Shown here piece by piece: positions 50,364 to 60,561 of a stretch of 64,000 bases of DNA. A program made the translations under genes and the position numbers. The stretch's first letter is position 1. Each line of letters opens with the position of its first letter. This stretch comes from Methyloversatilis universalis FAM5 (lineage in GTDB: Bacteria; Pseudomonadota; Gammaproteobacteria; Burkholderiales; Rhodocyclaceae), in contig NZ_AFHG01000057.1 in NCBI RefSeq assembly GCF_000214035.2, forward strand, positions 186,001-250,000, read 5' to 3'. Under the pieces are notes generated by a model. The model did no database searches. It worked only from the letters and a program-made list of their open reading frames with translations, and was not told the origin of the DNA.

Positions 50364-52367
50364 TTACAGCCGGAAGCGGCCCACCAGATCGCCCAGGTGA
50401 TCGGAGGCGCGACCGATCTGCCCCAGCGTTGCCGAAGTGTGCTGGATGGCGTCGTCGGTGCTCTGCACCACGCCCGACGCCTGTTCGGCCGACTGCGCCA
50501 GCGCGGTGGTGGCGGCCGACTGTTCCTGCGTGGCTTCGGCAATTTCGCGCACCCGTTCGGCGGCGCGCTGCATGCCTGCCTCGATGCCGGCGATTTCCTC
50601 CGCCACCCGCGCGGCCCGCTCGACACCGGCTTCCACCGCTTCGCGGGTCGTATGCATGCTGCTGACCGCTTCACCGGTGTCGCTGCGCATGGCGTCTATC
50701 ATGTCGCGGATTTCGGTGGTGGCGCTGCTGGTGCGCTCGGCCAGCTTGCGCACCTCGTCCGCCACCACCGCGAAGCCGCGGCCCTGTTCGCCGGCGCGCG
50801 CCGCCTCGATCGCCGCGTTCAGCGCCAGCAGATTGGTCTGGTCGGCGATTTCGCGGATCACCTGCACGATGCCGTTGATCTGCAGCGAACGTTCCGCCAG
50901 CCCGTTCAGCGAACCGGCCAAGGTTTCCATGCTGCCGGCGATGTCGCGCATGTGGGCCTGCATGTCCTGCACCACCATGCCGCTGCGTTGCGAGGCGGCG
51001 CAGGTGTCCAGCATGACGCCATTGGCTTCGCCGGCATGGCTGGCGATGTGGCCGATGGACACCGTGATTTCCTCGATGGTGGCGGCGTTGTCGCCGGTGG
51101 TGCCGGCCAGCGTGCGGGAGCTGTCGGCAATGCGGCCGGTGGCGTCGGACACGTCGCGGATGCCGCCCACCAGGGTCTGGCTCTGGTCACGTACCTCGAT
51201 GAACATGCGCTGCAGGCTGGCGAGGAAGGCGTTCACCGAACGCGCGACCAGACCCAGTTCGTCCTGGCTGCCGGTGTCCGGCAGGCGGCGCGTCAGGTCG
51301 CCCTCGCCACCGGCCAGCGCCTGCATGGCTTCGGCCAGGGTCTGCAGCGGACGGGTGAGGGCGCGCAGCAGCAGGAAAAGCACGCCGGCGGTCAGCAGCA
51401 CGCTGACGATGCCCATCACGATGGCGGTGTTGCGCAGTGCGTCGGCCGAGGCGGTGATGACCGATTCCGGCACCGACACCACGCTGCCCCACCAGGCGTC
51501 GCTGTCGCTCAGCGAAACACGCTGCAGGAAGTGGCGTACGCCGGCGGCATCCTTCCACTGCAGTGCGCGGCCTTCGCGCAGCGCCGCCAGCGCCTCTTCC
51601 GGCAGGCCTTCCGCCGGTTTGCCGATGCGGGCGGCATCCGGATGGGCGACCACCAGACCGGACGGCGCGTACAGCGCAACCGTGCCGACATCGAACGGGC
51701 GGATGCGGCCCAGATCCTCGGCCAGCGCGCCCAGACCCATATCCACCCCGGCGATGCCGGCGAAACGGCCATTCACCTGCAGCGGCACCACCAGCGAGGT
51801 GATCAGCATCTTGCGGCCGCCGACCACGTACTCATAGGGCTCGGCCAGGAAGGCGCGGCCGGTCTTCTTCGGCTGCTGGTAATAGTCACCGGCGCCCGGC
51901 TTGTCGTAGTCGACCAGCGGCTCCAGATTCAGCGTATTGCCGCTGCGGTTCCAGTACGGCACGAAGCGGCCGCTGGCGTCGTGGCCGGGCGTGCCGGCGA
52001 ATTCGGCATCACGGCCGTCAAAGGCATTCGGTTCCCAGCCGGTGTAGACGCCGAGCAGGCCCGGACGGCCGTCCAGCGTGCGGCGCAGCTGGCGATTGAC
52101 CGCTTCGCGGTCCGGTACGCCCTTGGCGCGCAGGCCTTCCAGCGACAGCGCGAGGGTGGAGGACACCGCCAGGGCGCCGTCCAGACGGGCGCCGACGTCG
52201 TGCGCGGTGGCCGCGGCCACGCCTTCGGCGCGGGCCAGACCCTGTTCGAGTACGGCCTGCTGGCTGCGCCAGGCCAGCACACCCAGCGTGACCGAGAAGC
52301 AGAGCAGTACGGTAATGACAGTTGCAGCCAGCAGCTTGGTACGCAGGCTCAGGGAGGAGAGCGTCAT
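50364..52367 (-). CDS. Methyl-accepting chemotaxis protein with periplasmic Cache domain
   Basis: 667 aa from ATG 52367. The first membrane helix is [20 protein letters not shown]; the periplasmic part includes [20 protein letters not shown] and [19 protein letters not shown], typical of dCache_1 domains that bind small organic ligands. The second helix is near residues 310-335, then HAMP. The signalling tip [20 protein letters not shown] and [18 protein letters not shown] is intact. No CheB/CheR pentapeptide tail is visible at the C-terminus (ends DLVGRFRL). Ligand unknown. Confidence 0.95.
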   Translation of the reverse strand: MTLSSLSLRTKLLAATVITVLLCFSVTLGVLAWRSQQAVLEQGLARAEGVAAATAHDVGARLDGALAVSSTLALSLEGLRAKGVPDREAVNRQLRRTLDGRPGLLGVYTGWEPNAFDGRDAEFAGTPGHDASGRFVPYWNRSGNTLNLEPLVDYDKPGAGDYYQQPKKTGRAFLAEPYEYVVGGRKMLITSLVVPLQVNGRFAGIAGVDMGLGALAEDLGRIRPFDVGTVALYAPSGLVVAHPDAARIGKPAEGLPEEALAALREGRALQWKDAAGVRHFLQRVSLSDSDAWWGSVVSVPESVITASADALRNTAIVMGIVSVLLTAGVLFLLLRALTRPLQTLAEAMQALAGGEGDLTRRLPDTGSQDELGLVARSVNAFLASLQRMFIEVRDQSQTLVGGIRDVSDATGRIADSSRTLAGTTGDNAATIEEITVSIGHIASHAGEANGVMLDTCAASQRSGMVVQDMQAHMRDIAGSMETLAGSLNGLAERSLQINGIVQVIREIADQTNLLALNAAIEAARAGEQGRGFAVVADEVRKLAERTSSATTEIRDMIDAMRSDTGEAVSSMHTTREAVEAGVERAARVAEEIAGIEAGMQRAAERVREIAEATQEQSAATTALAQSAEQASGVVQSTDDAIQHTSATLGQIGRASDHLGDLVGRFRL

Positions 52368-52550
52368 GGTCGTGACCTCTATCAGTAGGGACTTATCATT
52401 GACGGCGGTCAACAAAGCTTTCTTCAATGTTTCTTTAAAAGAATCTTTTGTGCACAGCACACAAAAATTGTCACAGGCTGGATACGTTTGCGGCGAGCGG
52501 CTATCGTGGCAGCCGGTTCTGTTTCCCTTCCGCTTCCCCTCCTTTCCGCT
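52368..52550. other. Divergent intergenic region, AT-rich
   Basis: 183 bp between the chemoreceptor (minus) and the GNAT gene (plus). The stretch 52395-52470 is clearly AT-rich compared with the rest and probably holds promoters. I could not call -10/-35 pairs with confidence. Confidence 0.4.
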
Positions 52551-53147
52551 GTGGATATCCAGACACCCCGCCTGCTGCTGAAACCGATGAGCGCCGACTT
52601 CCTGCGCGCGTCGGCCGGCGGGGCGGGCGCTGAACTGCTGTCGCCGCTGATCGGTGCCCGCGTGGCGCCGGACTGGTGTGCGGAGCGCGATCTGGCCGCG
52701 CTGCGGCTGGCCGACCTGAGCGCCGATCCGGACTACGGGCCGTGGTCGGTGCGCGCCCTGGTGCTGCGCGACAGCGGCGAAATGGTGGGCCACGCCGGCT
52801 TCCACACCCGGCCCGGGCCCGACTACCTGGCGCCGTACGCGCGGGACGGGGTGGAAATCGGCTATGCGGTCTATCCGCCCTACCGCCGTCAGGGGTACGC
52901 CCGTGAAGCGCTGCAGGCCCTGCTGCGCTGGGCCCACGTCGAGCACGGCGTGCCGCGCTTCATCGCCTCGGTGAAACCGGACAACTTGGCTTCATGCGCG
53001 CTGCTGGCGGCGACCGGGTTCTTCCGCATCGCCTCCTTCATCGACGAGGTGGATGGTCTGGAATACGTGATGCGGCTGGACCCGCCGGCACTGCGCCGGC
53101 TGCTGAGAGGGCGCGGGCCGCTCAGTCCGGCAGCCCGAACACGATGA
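52551..53147 (+). CDS. GNAT-family N-acetyltransferase
   Basis: 198 aa if begun at GTG 52551, which puts the family-typical [20 protein letters not shown] at the very start; upstream TTG or GTG codons (52488, 52506) are possible, and no ribosome site decides. Acetyl-CoA site [20 protein letters not shown] (Q/RxxGxG/A type) and [20 protein letters not shown] with GFFR match RimJ/RimL-like GNATs. Substrate unknown. Its 3' end overlaps the convergent dehydrogenase gene. Confidence 0.85.
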   Translation: MDIQTPRLLLKPMSADFLRASAGGAGAELLSPLIGARVAPDWCAERDLAALRLADLSADPDYGPWSVRALVLRDSGEMVGHAGFHTRPGPDYLAPYARDGVEIGYAVYPPYRRQGYAREALQALLRWAHVEHGVPRFIASVKPDNLASCALLAATGFFRIASFIDEVDGLEYVMRLDPPALRRLLRGRGPLSPAARTR

Positions 53148-54873
53148 CCGCGTCGCCCTGGCGGTAGCCCCAGATTGCGCTGCCGCCGGCCGCGACCGCG
53201 ACATAGGGCCGGCCGTCCAGCACATAGCCGATCGGCGGCGCGTTGACGCCGGCGCCGGTCTGGAAGTGCCACAGGCGTTTTCCAGAGAGACTGTCGAAGG
53301 CGGACAGATGGCCGTTGCCTTCGCCGGTGAACACCACGCCGGACTTCAGTGCCAGTACGCCGCCGATCAGCGGCTGGTCGGTCTTCACGCTCCAGCGCAG
53401 CCGGCCGCGCTGCTTCAGGTCCAGTGCAGCCAGCACACCCCAGCGCGCTTCGTCCGCCGGCTCCATGCTGTCGTAGCGGCCGGCCGGGCGGTCGGCGGTG
53501 GCCGCGCTTTCCTTGATCCAGTAGCGCATCGGCAGGTGCATGGCGGCGACGAAGGCCAGGCCGCGGCCGCCATCCACCGCCGCCGGCGACCAGTTCACGC
53601 CGCCCGCCACGCCCGGCGTGATGCGGGTGCCCTCGCGGCTGGCGGCCGCGAACAGGTTGTCCTGCGGCACGAAGGCGTCCGAGCGGTACAGCAGCGCGCC
53701 GGTCGCGCGGTCATGCACGTAGAACCAGCCCAGCTTGGACGCCTGACCGACTGCCGGAACGACGCGTCCGCCCGGCTCGCGGTGGTCGAACAGCACCGGC
53801 GGACTGGCGACGTCGTAACCCCACTTGTCGTGCGGAATCTGCTGCCAGTGCCAGGCGTAGCGGCCGGTCTTCGCGTCGACCGCGATCAGCGAGGCGGTAT
53901 ACAGATTGTCGCCCGGGCGCGTGCTGTCATTGATCTGCGGGCTGGGGTTGCCGGTGCCGAAGTAGAGCAGGCCGGTCTTCGCGTCATAGGCCGGCGCGTT
54001 CCACACCGAGCCCCCGCCGTACTCCCAGGCGTCGCGATGGCGATCGGCGTTCGCGCGCTCTTCGGCGATGTTCCGGTTCAGCGGCAGGCCGTCGCCGGTA
54101 CGTTCGACGAAATCACCTTCCCAGCCACCGTCCGCCGGCTTGCGCACGGTGTCGAACTGCCACACCCGCTGGCCGGTCTTCGCGTCGAAAGCGGCCAGAA
54201 AGCCGATGCCGCCGTATTTGCCGGCGATGCCCACCACCGCGGCCAGCTGGCCAGCCCGGCCCTGGGCGTCGATGTGCAGGCCGTAGCCCACGCCGTTGAT
54301 GCCGACGATCACCTTGCCGTCGACCACCAGCGGCGCGGCTGCCGCGCCCACGCCCGAACCGCCGCCCACCTCGCCCTTGATGCCGGCGCCGCTTTCGGTG
54401 ATCGCGTTGTCCGGCCGGGCCAGTTCGATGTCCCACAGCGGCTTGCCGCTTGCGGCGTCGAGGGCCACCAGGCGCGCATCGACCGTGGCCACGAACACCC
54501 GGCCGTCGTCCACCGCGACGCCGCGGTTGGCCGGGCCGCAGCACAGCTTCTCGCTGCGCTTGCTGTGGGTGTAGCGCCACAGTTCGACGCCAGTGCGCGC
54601 GTCCAGCGCCACCACGTGCGAGCCGGGCAGCGACACGTATATCTTCCCGCCGGTCACGATGGGCGTGGCCTGGAAGGTGGCGGCGATGCCGCTCTGGTAG
54701 ATCCATTTCGGGACCAGTTTCTTCACGCTTCTCGGCGTGATGCCCGGCAGGTCGGCCAGCCGGGTGTTGGCGTAGTCCAGGCCAAAGGTGGGCCAGTCGC
54801 GGTCGGCGGCATGAACGGCCGGCGCGAACAGCAGTGCGGCGAGCAGCGGCGTGGCGGTCAGGAAGCGGCGCAT
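53122..54873 (-). CDS. PQQ-dependent dehydrogenase (quinoprotein beta-propeller)
   Basis: 583 aa from ATG 54873 with a Sec signal (LLAALLFAPAVHA, then ADRDWPTFG). Eight-bladed propeller repeats are evident, such as GGKIYVSLPGSHVVALDART and GRVFVATVDARLVALDAASG. A vicinal cysteine pair at 111-112 in KLCCGPANRGVAVD corresponds to the disulfide ring over PQQ in methanol/ethanol dehydrogenases; GGGSVWNAPAYDAKTGLLYF and GNPSPQIND lie at the active-site blade. There is no C-terminal cytochrome domain. Substrate cannot be assigned. Divergent from dnaE and convergent with the GNAT gene. Confidence 0.85.
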   Translation of the reverse strand: MRRFLTATPLLAALLFAPAVHAADRDWPTFGLDYANTRLADLPGITPRSVKKLVPKWIYQSGIAATFQATPIVTGGKIYVSLPGSHVVALDARTGVELWRYTHSKRSEKLCCGPANRGVAVDDGRVFVATVDARLVALDAASGKPLWDIELARPDNAITESGAGIKGEVGGGSGVGAAAAPLVVDGKVIVGINGVGYGLHIDAQGRAGQLAAVVGIAGKYGGIGFLAAFDAKTGQRVWQFDTVRKPADGGWEGDFVERTGDGLPLNRNIAEERANADRHRDAWEYGGGSVWNAPAYDAKTGLLYFGTGNPSPQINDSTRPGDNLYTASLIAVDAKTGRYAWHWQQIPHDKWGYDVASPPVLFDHREPGGRVVPAVGQASKLGWFYVHDRATGALLYRSDAFVPQDNLFAAASREGTRITPGVAGGVNWSPAAVDGGRGLAFVAAMHLPMRYWIKESAATADRPAGRYDSMEPADEARWGVLAALDLKQRGRLRWSVKTDQPLIGGVLALKSGVVFTGEGNGHLSAFDSLSGKRLWHFQTGAGVNAPPIGYVLDGRPYVAVAAGGSAIWGYRQGDAVIVFGLPD

Positions 54874-54949
54874 GGCGGTCCCGGTTTCACGTAAAGCGCC
54901 GATGATAGGCCCGCGCGGCCCGGTTACGGCACGCGTCGCGTGCCCGACG

Positions 54950-54955
54950 TAAAAT
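54950..54955 (+). promoter_or_regulatory. Candidate -10 element of dnaE (possible leaderless mRNA)
   Basis: TAAAAT ends 7 bp before the dnaE ATG; a start at the usual distance would coincide with the ATG. No ribosome site precedes the ATG. Same context (GTAAAATCCG) as at ybgC. Confidence 0.4.
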
Positions 54956-54962
54956 CCGACGG

Positions 54963-57900
54963 ATGAGCTCCGACAGCATCGACACCCCCCAGGCCGCACC
55001 GGCCACGCCCCCCTTCGTTCATCTCCGCGTCCACAGCGAATATTCGGTGGTGGATGGCATCGTCACGGTCGACGCCGCGGTCAAGGCCGCCGCGAAGGAC
55101 GGCATGCCGGCGCTGGCGCTGTCCGATCTCGCCAACGTGTTCGCGCTGGTCAAGCTGTACAAGACCGCGCGCGGCAAGGGCGTGAAGCCGATCTGCGCGG
55201 TCGACGTCTACATCACGAATGACGCCGAGCGCGACAAGCCGCACCGGCTGCTGCTGCTGGCGCGCAACCGCGAGGGCTACGGCACGATCTGCCGGCTGCT
55301 CACCCGTGCCTATCTGGAGAACAAGTACCGTGGCCGCGCAGAAATCCGTCGCGACTGGTTCGAGCGCGACGCCGAGGGCACGGCCGGGCTGATCGCGCTG
55401 TCCGGCGCGATGCAGGGCGATGTCGGCGTGGCGCTGCTGGCCGGCAACATGGAGTCGGCCCGCAGGGCTGCCGCCGAATGGCTGCGCCTGTTCGACGGCG
55501 AGTACTGCATCGAGCTGCAGCGCGCCGGGCACCCGAACACCGAGGCCTACATCGCCGACGCCTGCGCGCTGGCGTCCGAACTGGACATTCCGGTGGTGGC
55601 GACGCATCCGGTGCAGTTCATGGCGCAGGAAGACTTCAAGGCGCACGAAGTGCGCGTGTGCATCGCCCAGGGCTATGTGCTGACCGACAAGCGGCGTCCG
55701 CGCGAATTCACCGAACAGCAGTATTTCAAGACCACGGCCGAAATGGCCGAACTGTTCGCCGACATTCCGGAAGCGCTGGCCAACGCGGTCGAGATCGCGC
55801 GCCGCTGCAACCTCACGCTGACGCTGGGCAAGAACTATCTGCCGCAGTTCCCGACACCGCCGGGCATGACCATCGACGAATTCATGATCGCCGAGGCGAA
55901 GGACGGGCTGGAAAAGCGGCTGGTGCAGCTCTATCCGGACGAGGCGCTGCGTGAACAGAAGCGGCCGGAATACGAGGCGCGGCTCAAGTTCGAGTGCGAC
56001 ACCATCATCCAGATGGGCTTTCCCGGCTACTTCCTCATCGTGGCCGACTTCATCAACTGGGCCAAGAAGAACGGCGTGCCGGTCGGTCCGGGCCGGGGCT
56101 CCGGCGCCGGTTCGCTGGTTGCCTATTCCCTGGGCATCACCGACCTCGACCCGCTGGCCTACGCGCTGCTGTTCGAGCGCTTCCTGAACCCGGAGCGGGT
56201 GTCCATGCCCGACTTCGACGTGGACTTCTGCCAGGACAACCGCTGGAAGGTGATCGAGTACGTGCGCCAGAAGTACGGCGCCGACGCGGTGAGCCAGATC
56301 GCCACCTACGGCACCATGGCGTCGCGCGCGGTGATCCGCGACGTGGGCCGGGTGCTGGACATGGGCTACAACTTCTGCGACCAGCTGTCCAAGCTGATTC
56401 CGGTGGTGCAGAACAAGCCGCTGTCGCTGGCCGAGGCGCGCGAACAGGCACCGCAGCTGGCCGAACGCGAACAGGCGGAAGAGGAAGTGGCCGAACTGCT
56501 GCGCCTGTGCGAGCCGCTCGAAGGCCTGACCCGCGGCGTCGGCATGCACGCCGGTGGCGTGCTGATCGCGCCGGGCAAGCTCACCGACTTCTGTCCGCTC
56601 TACCAGCAGGACGGCGACGACGCGTCGCCGGTGAGCCAGTTCGACAAGGACGACGTCGAAGCCATCGGCCTGGTGAAGTTCGACTTTCTCGGCCTGCGCA
56701 ACCTGACCATTATCGAACTGGCGGTCGACTACATCGAGCGCATGACCGGTGAGCGGCCCGACCTGCTGAGCCTGCCCTTCACCGATCCGGCGGCCTACCA
56801 GATACTGAAGGACGCCAACACCACCGCCATCTTCCAGCTTGAATCCGAGGGCATGAAGAAGCTGCTCGGCAAGCTGGCGCCCGACCGCTTCGAGGACATC
56901 ATCGCGGTGCTGGCGCTCTACCGTCCGGGCCCGCTGGGTTCGGGCATGGTCGATGACTTCATCCTGCGCAAGAAGGGCCAGCAGGCGATCGACTATTTCC
57001 ACCCTGACCTGGAAGCCTGCCTGTCGCCGACCTATGGCGTCATCGTGTATCAGGAACAGGTGATGCAGATTTCGCAGATCATCGGCGGCTATACGCTCGG
57101 TGGCGCGGACATGCTGCGCCGGGCCATGGGCAAGAAGAAGCCGGAGGAAATGGCCAAGCACCGGGAAACCATCGCCGCCGGTGCGAAGGAGAAGGGCTAC
57201 GACCCGGCGCTGGCCGAACAGCTGTTCGACCTGATGACCAAGTTCGCGGAGTACGGCTTCAACAAGTCGCACACCGCCGCCTACGCGGTCGTCACCTATC
57301 ACACCGCCTGGCTGAAGGCCCACCACTGCGCCGCCTTCATGGCCGCGTCGCTGTCGTCCGACATGGACAACACCGACACGGTGAACATCTTCTATCTGGA
57401 CGCGAAGAAGAACCGGCTCACCGTGCTGCCGCCGGACGTGAACCAGTCCGAATACCGCTTCGTGCCGGTGTCGCGCAGCGAAATCCGCTACGGCCTCGGG
57501 GCGGTCAAGGGCACCGGCGAACAGGCGGTGAACTGCATCCTGGAAGCGCGCAAGTCCGGCGGACCGTTCAAGGACATTTTCGATTTCTGTTCGCGGGTGG
57601 ATCGCCGCATGGTGAACCGCCGCACCATCGAGGCGCTGATCCGCGCCGGCGCCTTCGACACCACGATCTCCGGCACGCCGCACGACCGCAACACGCTGAT
57701 GAGCAGCGTCGCGCTGGCGATGGAAGCGGCCGAACAGGCGGCGGCCAACGCGCACCAGGGCGGGCTGTTCGACGACGCGCCCAGTGGCACCGGCGCGCGC
57801 GCGCCGGAATATGTCGCCTGCAAGCCGTGGAGCGAACGCGAAAAGCTGGCCAACGAAAAGCAGGCGCTCGGCTTCTACCTGTCCGGGCACCCGTACAACA

Positions 57901-58481
57901 GCTATGCGCAGGAGTTCTCGCGCTTCGCCCGGCGCAAGCTCGCCCAGCTCGAATCGTCGCGCGATCCCACGGTGGTGGCGGGTCTGGTGGTCAGTTCGCG
58001 GGTGCAGATGACGCGCCGCGGCAAGATGGCTTTCGTCGCGCTGGACGACGGCACCGCCCAGATCGAGGTGTCGGTGTTCAACGAACTGTACGAAGCGTCG
58101 CGCAGCAAGCTGCGCGAGGACGAGGTGCTGGTGGTCGAGGGTCGGGCGCAGTTCGACGAATATTCCAACTCGATGCGTGTGGTGGCCGACAGCCTGCTCA
58201 GCGCCGGTGAGGCGCGCGCGCGGTTCGCCCGCCGGCTGGAACTGAAGCTCAATGGCGAGGTGGCCCAGCTCGGCGCCCATGCCGCCTGCGCCCGTCTGAA
58301 AAGTCTGCTTGAACCCTTCCGTGCCGACGGCGGCTGCGCAGTGCGGCTGCACTATCGCAGTCCGGACGCGGTCGGCCCGCTCGATTTCGGCGATCACTGG
58401 CGGGTGCGTCTGGACGACGCACTGTTCGACGGTCTGCGCGACTGGCTGCCGCACGACGCGGTGTCGGTCGCGTACGGATGA
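54963..58481 (+). CDS. dnaE: DNA polymerase III alpha subunit
   Basis: 1172 aa, slightly longer than E. coli DnaE. The N-terminal PHP domain (PFVHLRVHSEYSVVDGIVTV, ALALSDLANVFALVKLYKTA) is followed by the polymerase core with GPGRGSGAGSLVAYSLGITD and the catalytic aspartates in MPDFDVDFCQDNRWKVIEYV. The motif GVGMHAGGVLIAPGKLTDFC and, further on, the beta-clamp and OB domains (VAGLVVSSRVQMTRRGKMAF) are in place. It is the replicative polymerase. It is divergent from the dehydrogenase gene, and wbuC follows 10 bp downstream. Confidence 0.98.
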   Translation: MSSDSIDTPQAAPATPPFVHLRVHSEYSVVDGIVTVDAAVKAAAKDGMPALALSDLANVFALVKLYKTARGKGVKPICAVDVYITNDAERDKPHRLLLLARNREGYGTICRLLTRAYLENKYRGRAEIRRDWFERDAEGTAGLIALSGAMQGDVGVALLAGNMESARRAAAEWLRLFDGEYCIELQRAGHPNTEAYIADACALASELDIPVVATHPVQFMAQEDFKAHEVRVCIAQGYVLTDKRRPREFTEQQYFKTTAEMAELFADIPEALANAVEIARRCNLTLTLGKNYLPQFPTPPGMTIDEFMIAEAKDGLEKRLVQLYPDEALREQKRPEYEARLKFECDTIIQMGFPGYFLIVADFINWAKKNGVPVGPGRGSGAGSLVAYSLGITDLDPLAYALLFERFLNPERVSMPDFDVDFCQDNRWKVIEYVRQKYGADAVSQIATYGTMASRAVIRDVGRVLDMGYNFCDQLSKLIPVVQNKPLSLAEAREQAPQLAEREQAEEEVAELLRLCEPLEGLTRGVGMHAGGVLIAPGKLTDFCPLYQQDGDDASPVSQFDKDDVEAIGLVKFDFLGLRNLTIIELAVDYIERMTGERPDLLSLPFTDPAAYQILKDANTTAIFQLESEGMKKLLGKLAPDRFEDIIAVLALYRPGPLGSGMVDDFILRKKGQQAIDYFHPDLEACLSPTYGVIVYQEQVMQISQIIGGYTLGGADMLRRAMGKKKPEEMAKHRETIAAGAKEKGYDPALAEQLFDLMTKFAEYGFNKSHTAAYAVVTYHTAWLKAHHCAAFMAASLSSDMDNTDTVNIFYLDAKKNRLTVLPPDVNQSEYRFVPVSRSEIRYGLGAVKGTGEQAVNCILEARKSGGPFKDIFDFCSRVDRRMVNRRTIEALIRAGAFDTTISGTPHDRNTLMSSVALAMEAAEQAAANAHQGGLFDDAPSGTGARAPEYVACKPWSEREKLANEKQALGFYLSGHPYNSYAQEFSRFARRKLAQLESSRDPTVVAGLVVSSRVQMTRRGKMAFVALDDGTAQIEVSVFNELYEASRSKLREDEVLVVEGRAQFDEYSNSMRVVADSLLSAGEARARFARRLELKLNGEVAQLGAHAACARLKSLLEPFRADGGCAVRLHYRSPDAVGPLDFGDHWRVRLDDALFDGLRDWLPHDAVSVAYG

Positions 58482-58491
58482 GGCGGCGCGC

Positions 58492-58971
58492 ATGAGTGAC
58501 ACCACCCGCTGGCTGGACCATACGCTGCTCGACACGGTGGCTGCCCGGGCGGCGGCCAGCCCGCGCCTGCGCATGAACCACAACTTCCATCCGTCGGACG
58601 AGCACCCGGCGCACCGGCTGCTCAATGCCATCGAGCCCGGCAGCTATGTGCGCCCGCACCGGCATCTGGACCCGCTGAAGGACGAAACCATCCTGTGCGT
58701 GCGCGGCCGTCTGGGCTGCATCCTGTTCGCCGACGACGGTTCGGTGCAGCACACCCGGGTCCTGGCGCCGGACAGCGACTGTTTCGGCATCGACATCGGC
58801 CACGGGCAGTTTCACAGCCTGGTCGCGCTGGAACCGGGTTCGGTCATGTTCGAAGCCAAGGCCGGTCCCTACCGCCCGCTCACCGAAGCCGAACTTGCGC
58901 CCTGGGCGCCGGTCGATGGAGAAGACGCACAACGCTGGCTCGAGTGGACGACCGGGCTGTTTGCCCGCTGA
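58492..58971 (+). CDS. wbuC: WbuC-family cupin-fold metalloprotein
   Basis: 159 aa. The cupin metal motif is SYVRPHRHLDPLKDETILCV (HxH then Glu), with a distant His in DIGHGQFHSLVALEPGSVMF. MNHNFHPSDEHPAHRLLNAI at the N-terminus is typical of WbuC, a protein often seen near O-antigen or nucleotide-sugar genes; here it follows dnaE by 10 bp. The reaction is not known. Confidence 0.88.
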   Translation: MSDTTRWLDHTLLDTVAARAAASPRLRMNHNFHPSDEHPAHRLLNAIEPGSYVRPHRHLDPLKDETILCVRGRLGCILFADDGSVQHTRVLAPDSDCFGIDIGHGQFHSLVALEPGSVMFEAKAGPYRPLTEAELAPWAPVDGEDAQRWLEWTTGLFAR

Positions 58972-59111
58972 CCGGTGCATGGGCGTGGTCGCTGGGGCAT
59001 ACTGGACGACAGCGACGGACGTCACGAATTTATACAGTCCCCCTTCAGTTTGCGTTCTCACTGCCGTGAACGCAGTCTGAACCGGTTACTTCCTACGGAT
59101 ACAGACCCGCC

Positions 59112-59840
59112 GTGCAGACCGCCCGAATAGCATTGCTCGAAGACGACCCGGTACAGGTCGAAATCCTTGGCAGCTGGCTGCGCGCCGCTGGCCACGATGT
59201 GCATACCTTCACCCGTTCGCGCGATCTGATGCGCGAGGCGGTGCGTGAAAGTTACGACCTGCTGCTCATCGACTGGGAGCTGCCCGATCTGCCCGGCTCG
59301 GACGTGCTGCGCTGGCTGCGCACCGAACGCGCGCTGAACACGCCGGTCATTTTCGTGACCGCCCGCCAGGACGAGAACGACATCGTGACCGCGCTGGCTG
59401 CCGGGGCCGACGACTACATCGTCAAGCCGGCCCGCCGGATGGAACTGCTTACCCGCATCGAAGCGGTGCTGCGGCGCAGCCGTCCGCCGGCGGATCAGCC
59501 GCTGATCGATGCGTCGCCCTACCAGTTCGACCTGAATTCGCATACCGCGCGTCTGAACGGCGAGGTGATCGACCTGACCGAGCGCGAGTTCGAACTGGCG
59601 GTGTTCCTGTTCCGCAACGTCGGCCGTCTGGTGTCACGCGGACACCTGCTGGAGTCGCTGTGGGGCCGCAAGGGCGATGTGCCCACCCGTACGGTCGATA
59701 CCCACATGTCGCGTGTGCGCTCCAAGCTGGCATTGCGCCCGGAGAACGGTTACCGGCTGGCCTCCACCTACAACTACGGTTACCGGCTGGAACGCGTGGC
59801 CGACGACGGCAAGCGGGCGGAAGAGCAGCCGGCGGCCTGA
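59112..59840 (+). CDS. OmpR/PhoB-family response regulator
   Basis: 242 aa from GTG 59112. The receiver has the acidic pair IALLEDDPVQVEILGSWLRA, phosphoacceptor Asp in YDLLLIDWELPDLPGSDVLR and Lys in DDYIVKPARRMELL. The C-terminal winged helix (LTEREFELAVFLFRNVGRLV, RTVDTHMSRVRSKLALRPEN, YNYGYRLERV) is the PhoB type. No sensor kinase is adjacent, so it is an orphan in this window. Confidence 0.93.
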   Translation: MQTARIALLEDDPVQVEILGSWLRAAGHDVHTFTRSRDLMREAVRESYDLLLIDWELPDLPGSDVLRWLRTERALNTPVIFVTARQDENDIVTALAAGADDYIVKPARRMELLTRIEAVLRRSRPPADQPLIDASPYQFDLNSHTARLNGEVIDLTEREFELAVFLFRNVGRLVSRGHLLESLWGRKGDVPTRTVDTHMSRVRSKLALRPENGYRLASTYNYGYRLERVADDGKRAEEQPAA

Positions 59841-59857
59841 ACCGGATACGCCCCAGA

Positions 59858-59886
59858 AAAAAGGAGCCCGCGGGCTCCTTTTTTGT
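59858..59886. terminator. Bidirectional rho-independent terminator
   Basis: A-run, then GGAGCCCGCGGGCTCC as a self-complementary stem, then T-run. It serves the response regulator gene and the convergent mscL. Confidence 0.93.
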
Positions 59887-59902
59887 TGTGTGCTGCCTCG
59901 GC

Positions 59903-60334
59903 TTACTTGTTCAGCGCGTCGCGGATCTGGCGCAGCAGCAAGATGTCTTCCGCCGGTTCGGCAGGCGCTGCCGGCTCGGCAGCCGGTTCTTCGCGCTTCA
60001 GCCGGTTGATCTGCTTCACCATGATGAAAATGATGAAGGCGAGAATGACGAAGTTCAGCGTGACGGTCAGGAAGCTGCCCCAGGCAAACACCGGAACGCC
60101 CGCCTTTTTCAGGTCGGCCAGCGTGTTGGGTACGCCGGGCGGAATGTCCTTCAGTACGAAATAGAACTGGCTGAAATCCAGTCCGCCGAACAGCGCGCCG
60201 ACCACCGGCATGATGAGGTCGGCCACCACCGAATCGACGATCTTGCCGAAGGCGGCGCCGATGATGACGCCGACTGCCAGATCGACCACATTCCCCTTCA
60301 TGGCGAAGGCTTTGAATTCGGACACGAAGCTCAT
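59903..60334 (-). CDS. mscL: Large-conductance mechanosensitive channel
   Basis: 143 aa, the usual size. N-terminal [20 protein letters not shown] with TM1 [20 protein letters not shown] (pore constriction) and TM2 [20 protein letters not shown] are diagnostic. The C-terminal bundle region is Glu/Ala/Pro-rich ([20 protein letters not shown]). It opens under turgor to release solutes. GGAGA lies upstream of the ATG. An apparent longer frame upstream has no membrane-channel sense. Confidence 0.97.
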   Translation of the reverse strand: MSFVSEFKAFAMKGNVVDLAVGVIIGAAFGKIVDSVVADLIMPVVGALFGGLDFSQFYFVLKDIPPGVPNTLADLKKAGVPVFAWGSFLTVTLNFVILAFIIFIMVKQINRLKREEPAAEPAAPAEPAEDILLLRQIRDALNK

Positions 60335-60561
60335 GCGGTTCTCCTTTTGGCTGTGAGTTTCCTGCGCTGCGGCCTGAGACGAGGCGCGACGCGGCGAGCG
60401 CGAAGATAGCACAGCCGGATGTGTGCGCCGCGACCGGGTCGTGAGACGCCTTCTCTGATACGCTCGCGGACCACCCGTACTCACCGAGTGCCCCACCGGG
60501 GCAGTCTGCAGCCCGGTCACGAACCGATGCCGGCAGCCTGTCCGATTCGCATGGAGAAGGC
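60335..60561. other. Divergent intergenic region mscL/asmA
   Basis: About 225 bp. It must contain both promoters. No operator, riboswitch or terminator is evident; no confident promoter call can be made. Confidence 0.4.

Noticed and set aside
54924-58631. Long minus-strand open frame opposite dnaE
   Set aside because: No motifs and biased composition; dnaE is unambiguous on the plus strand.
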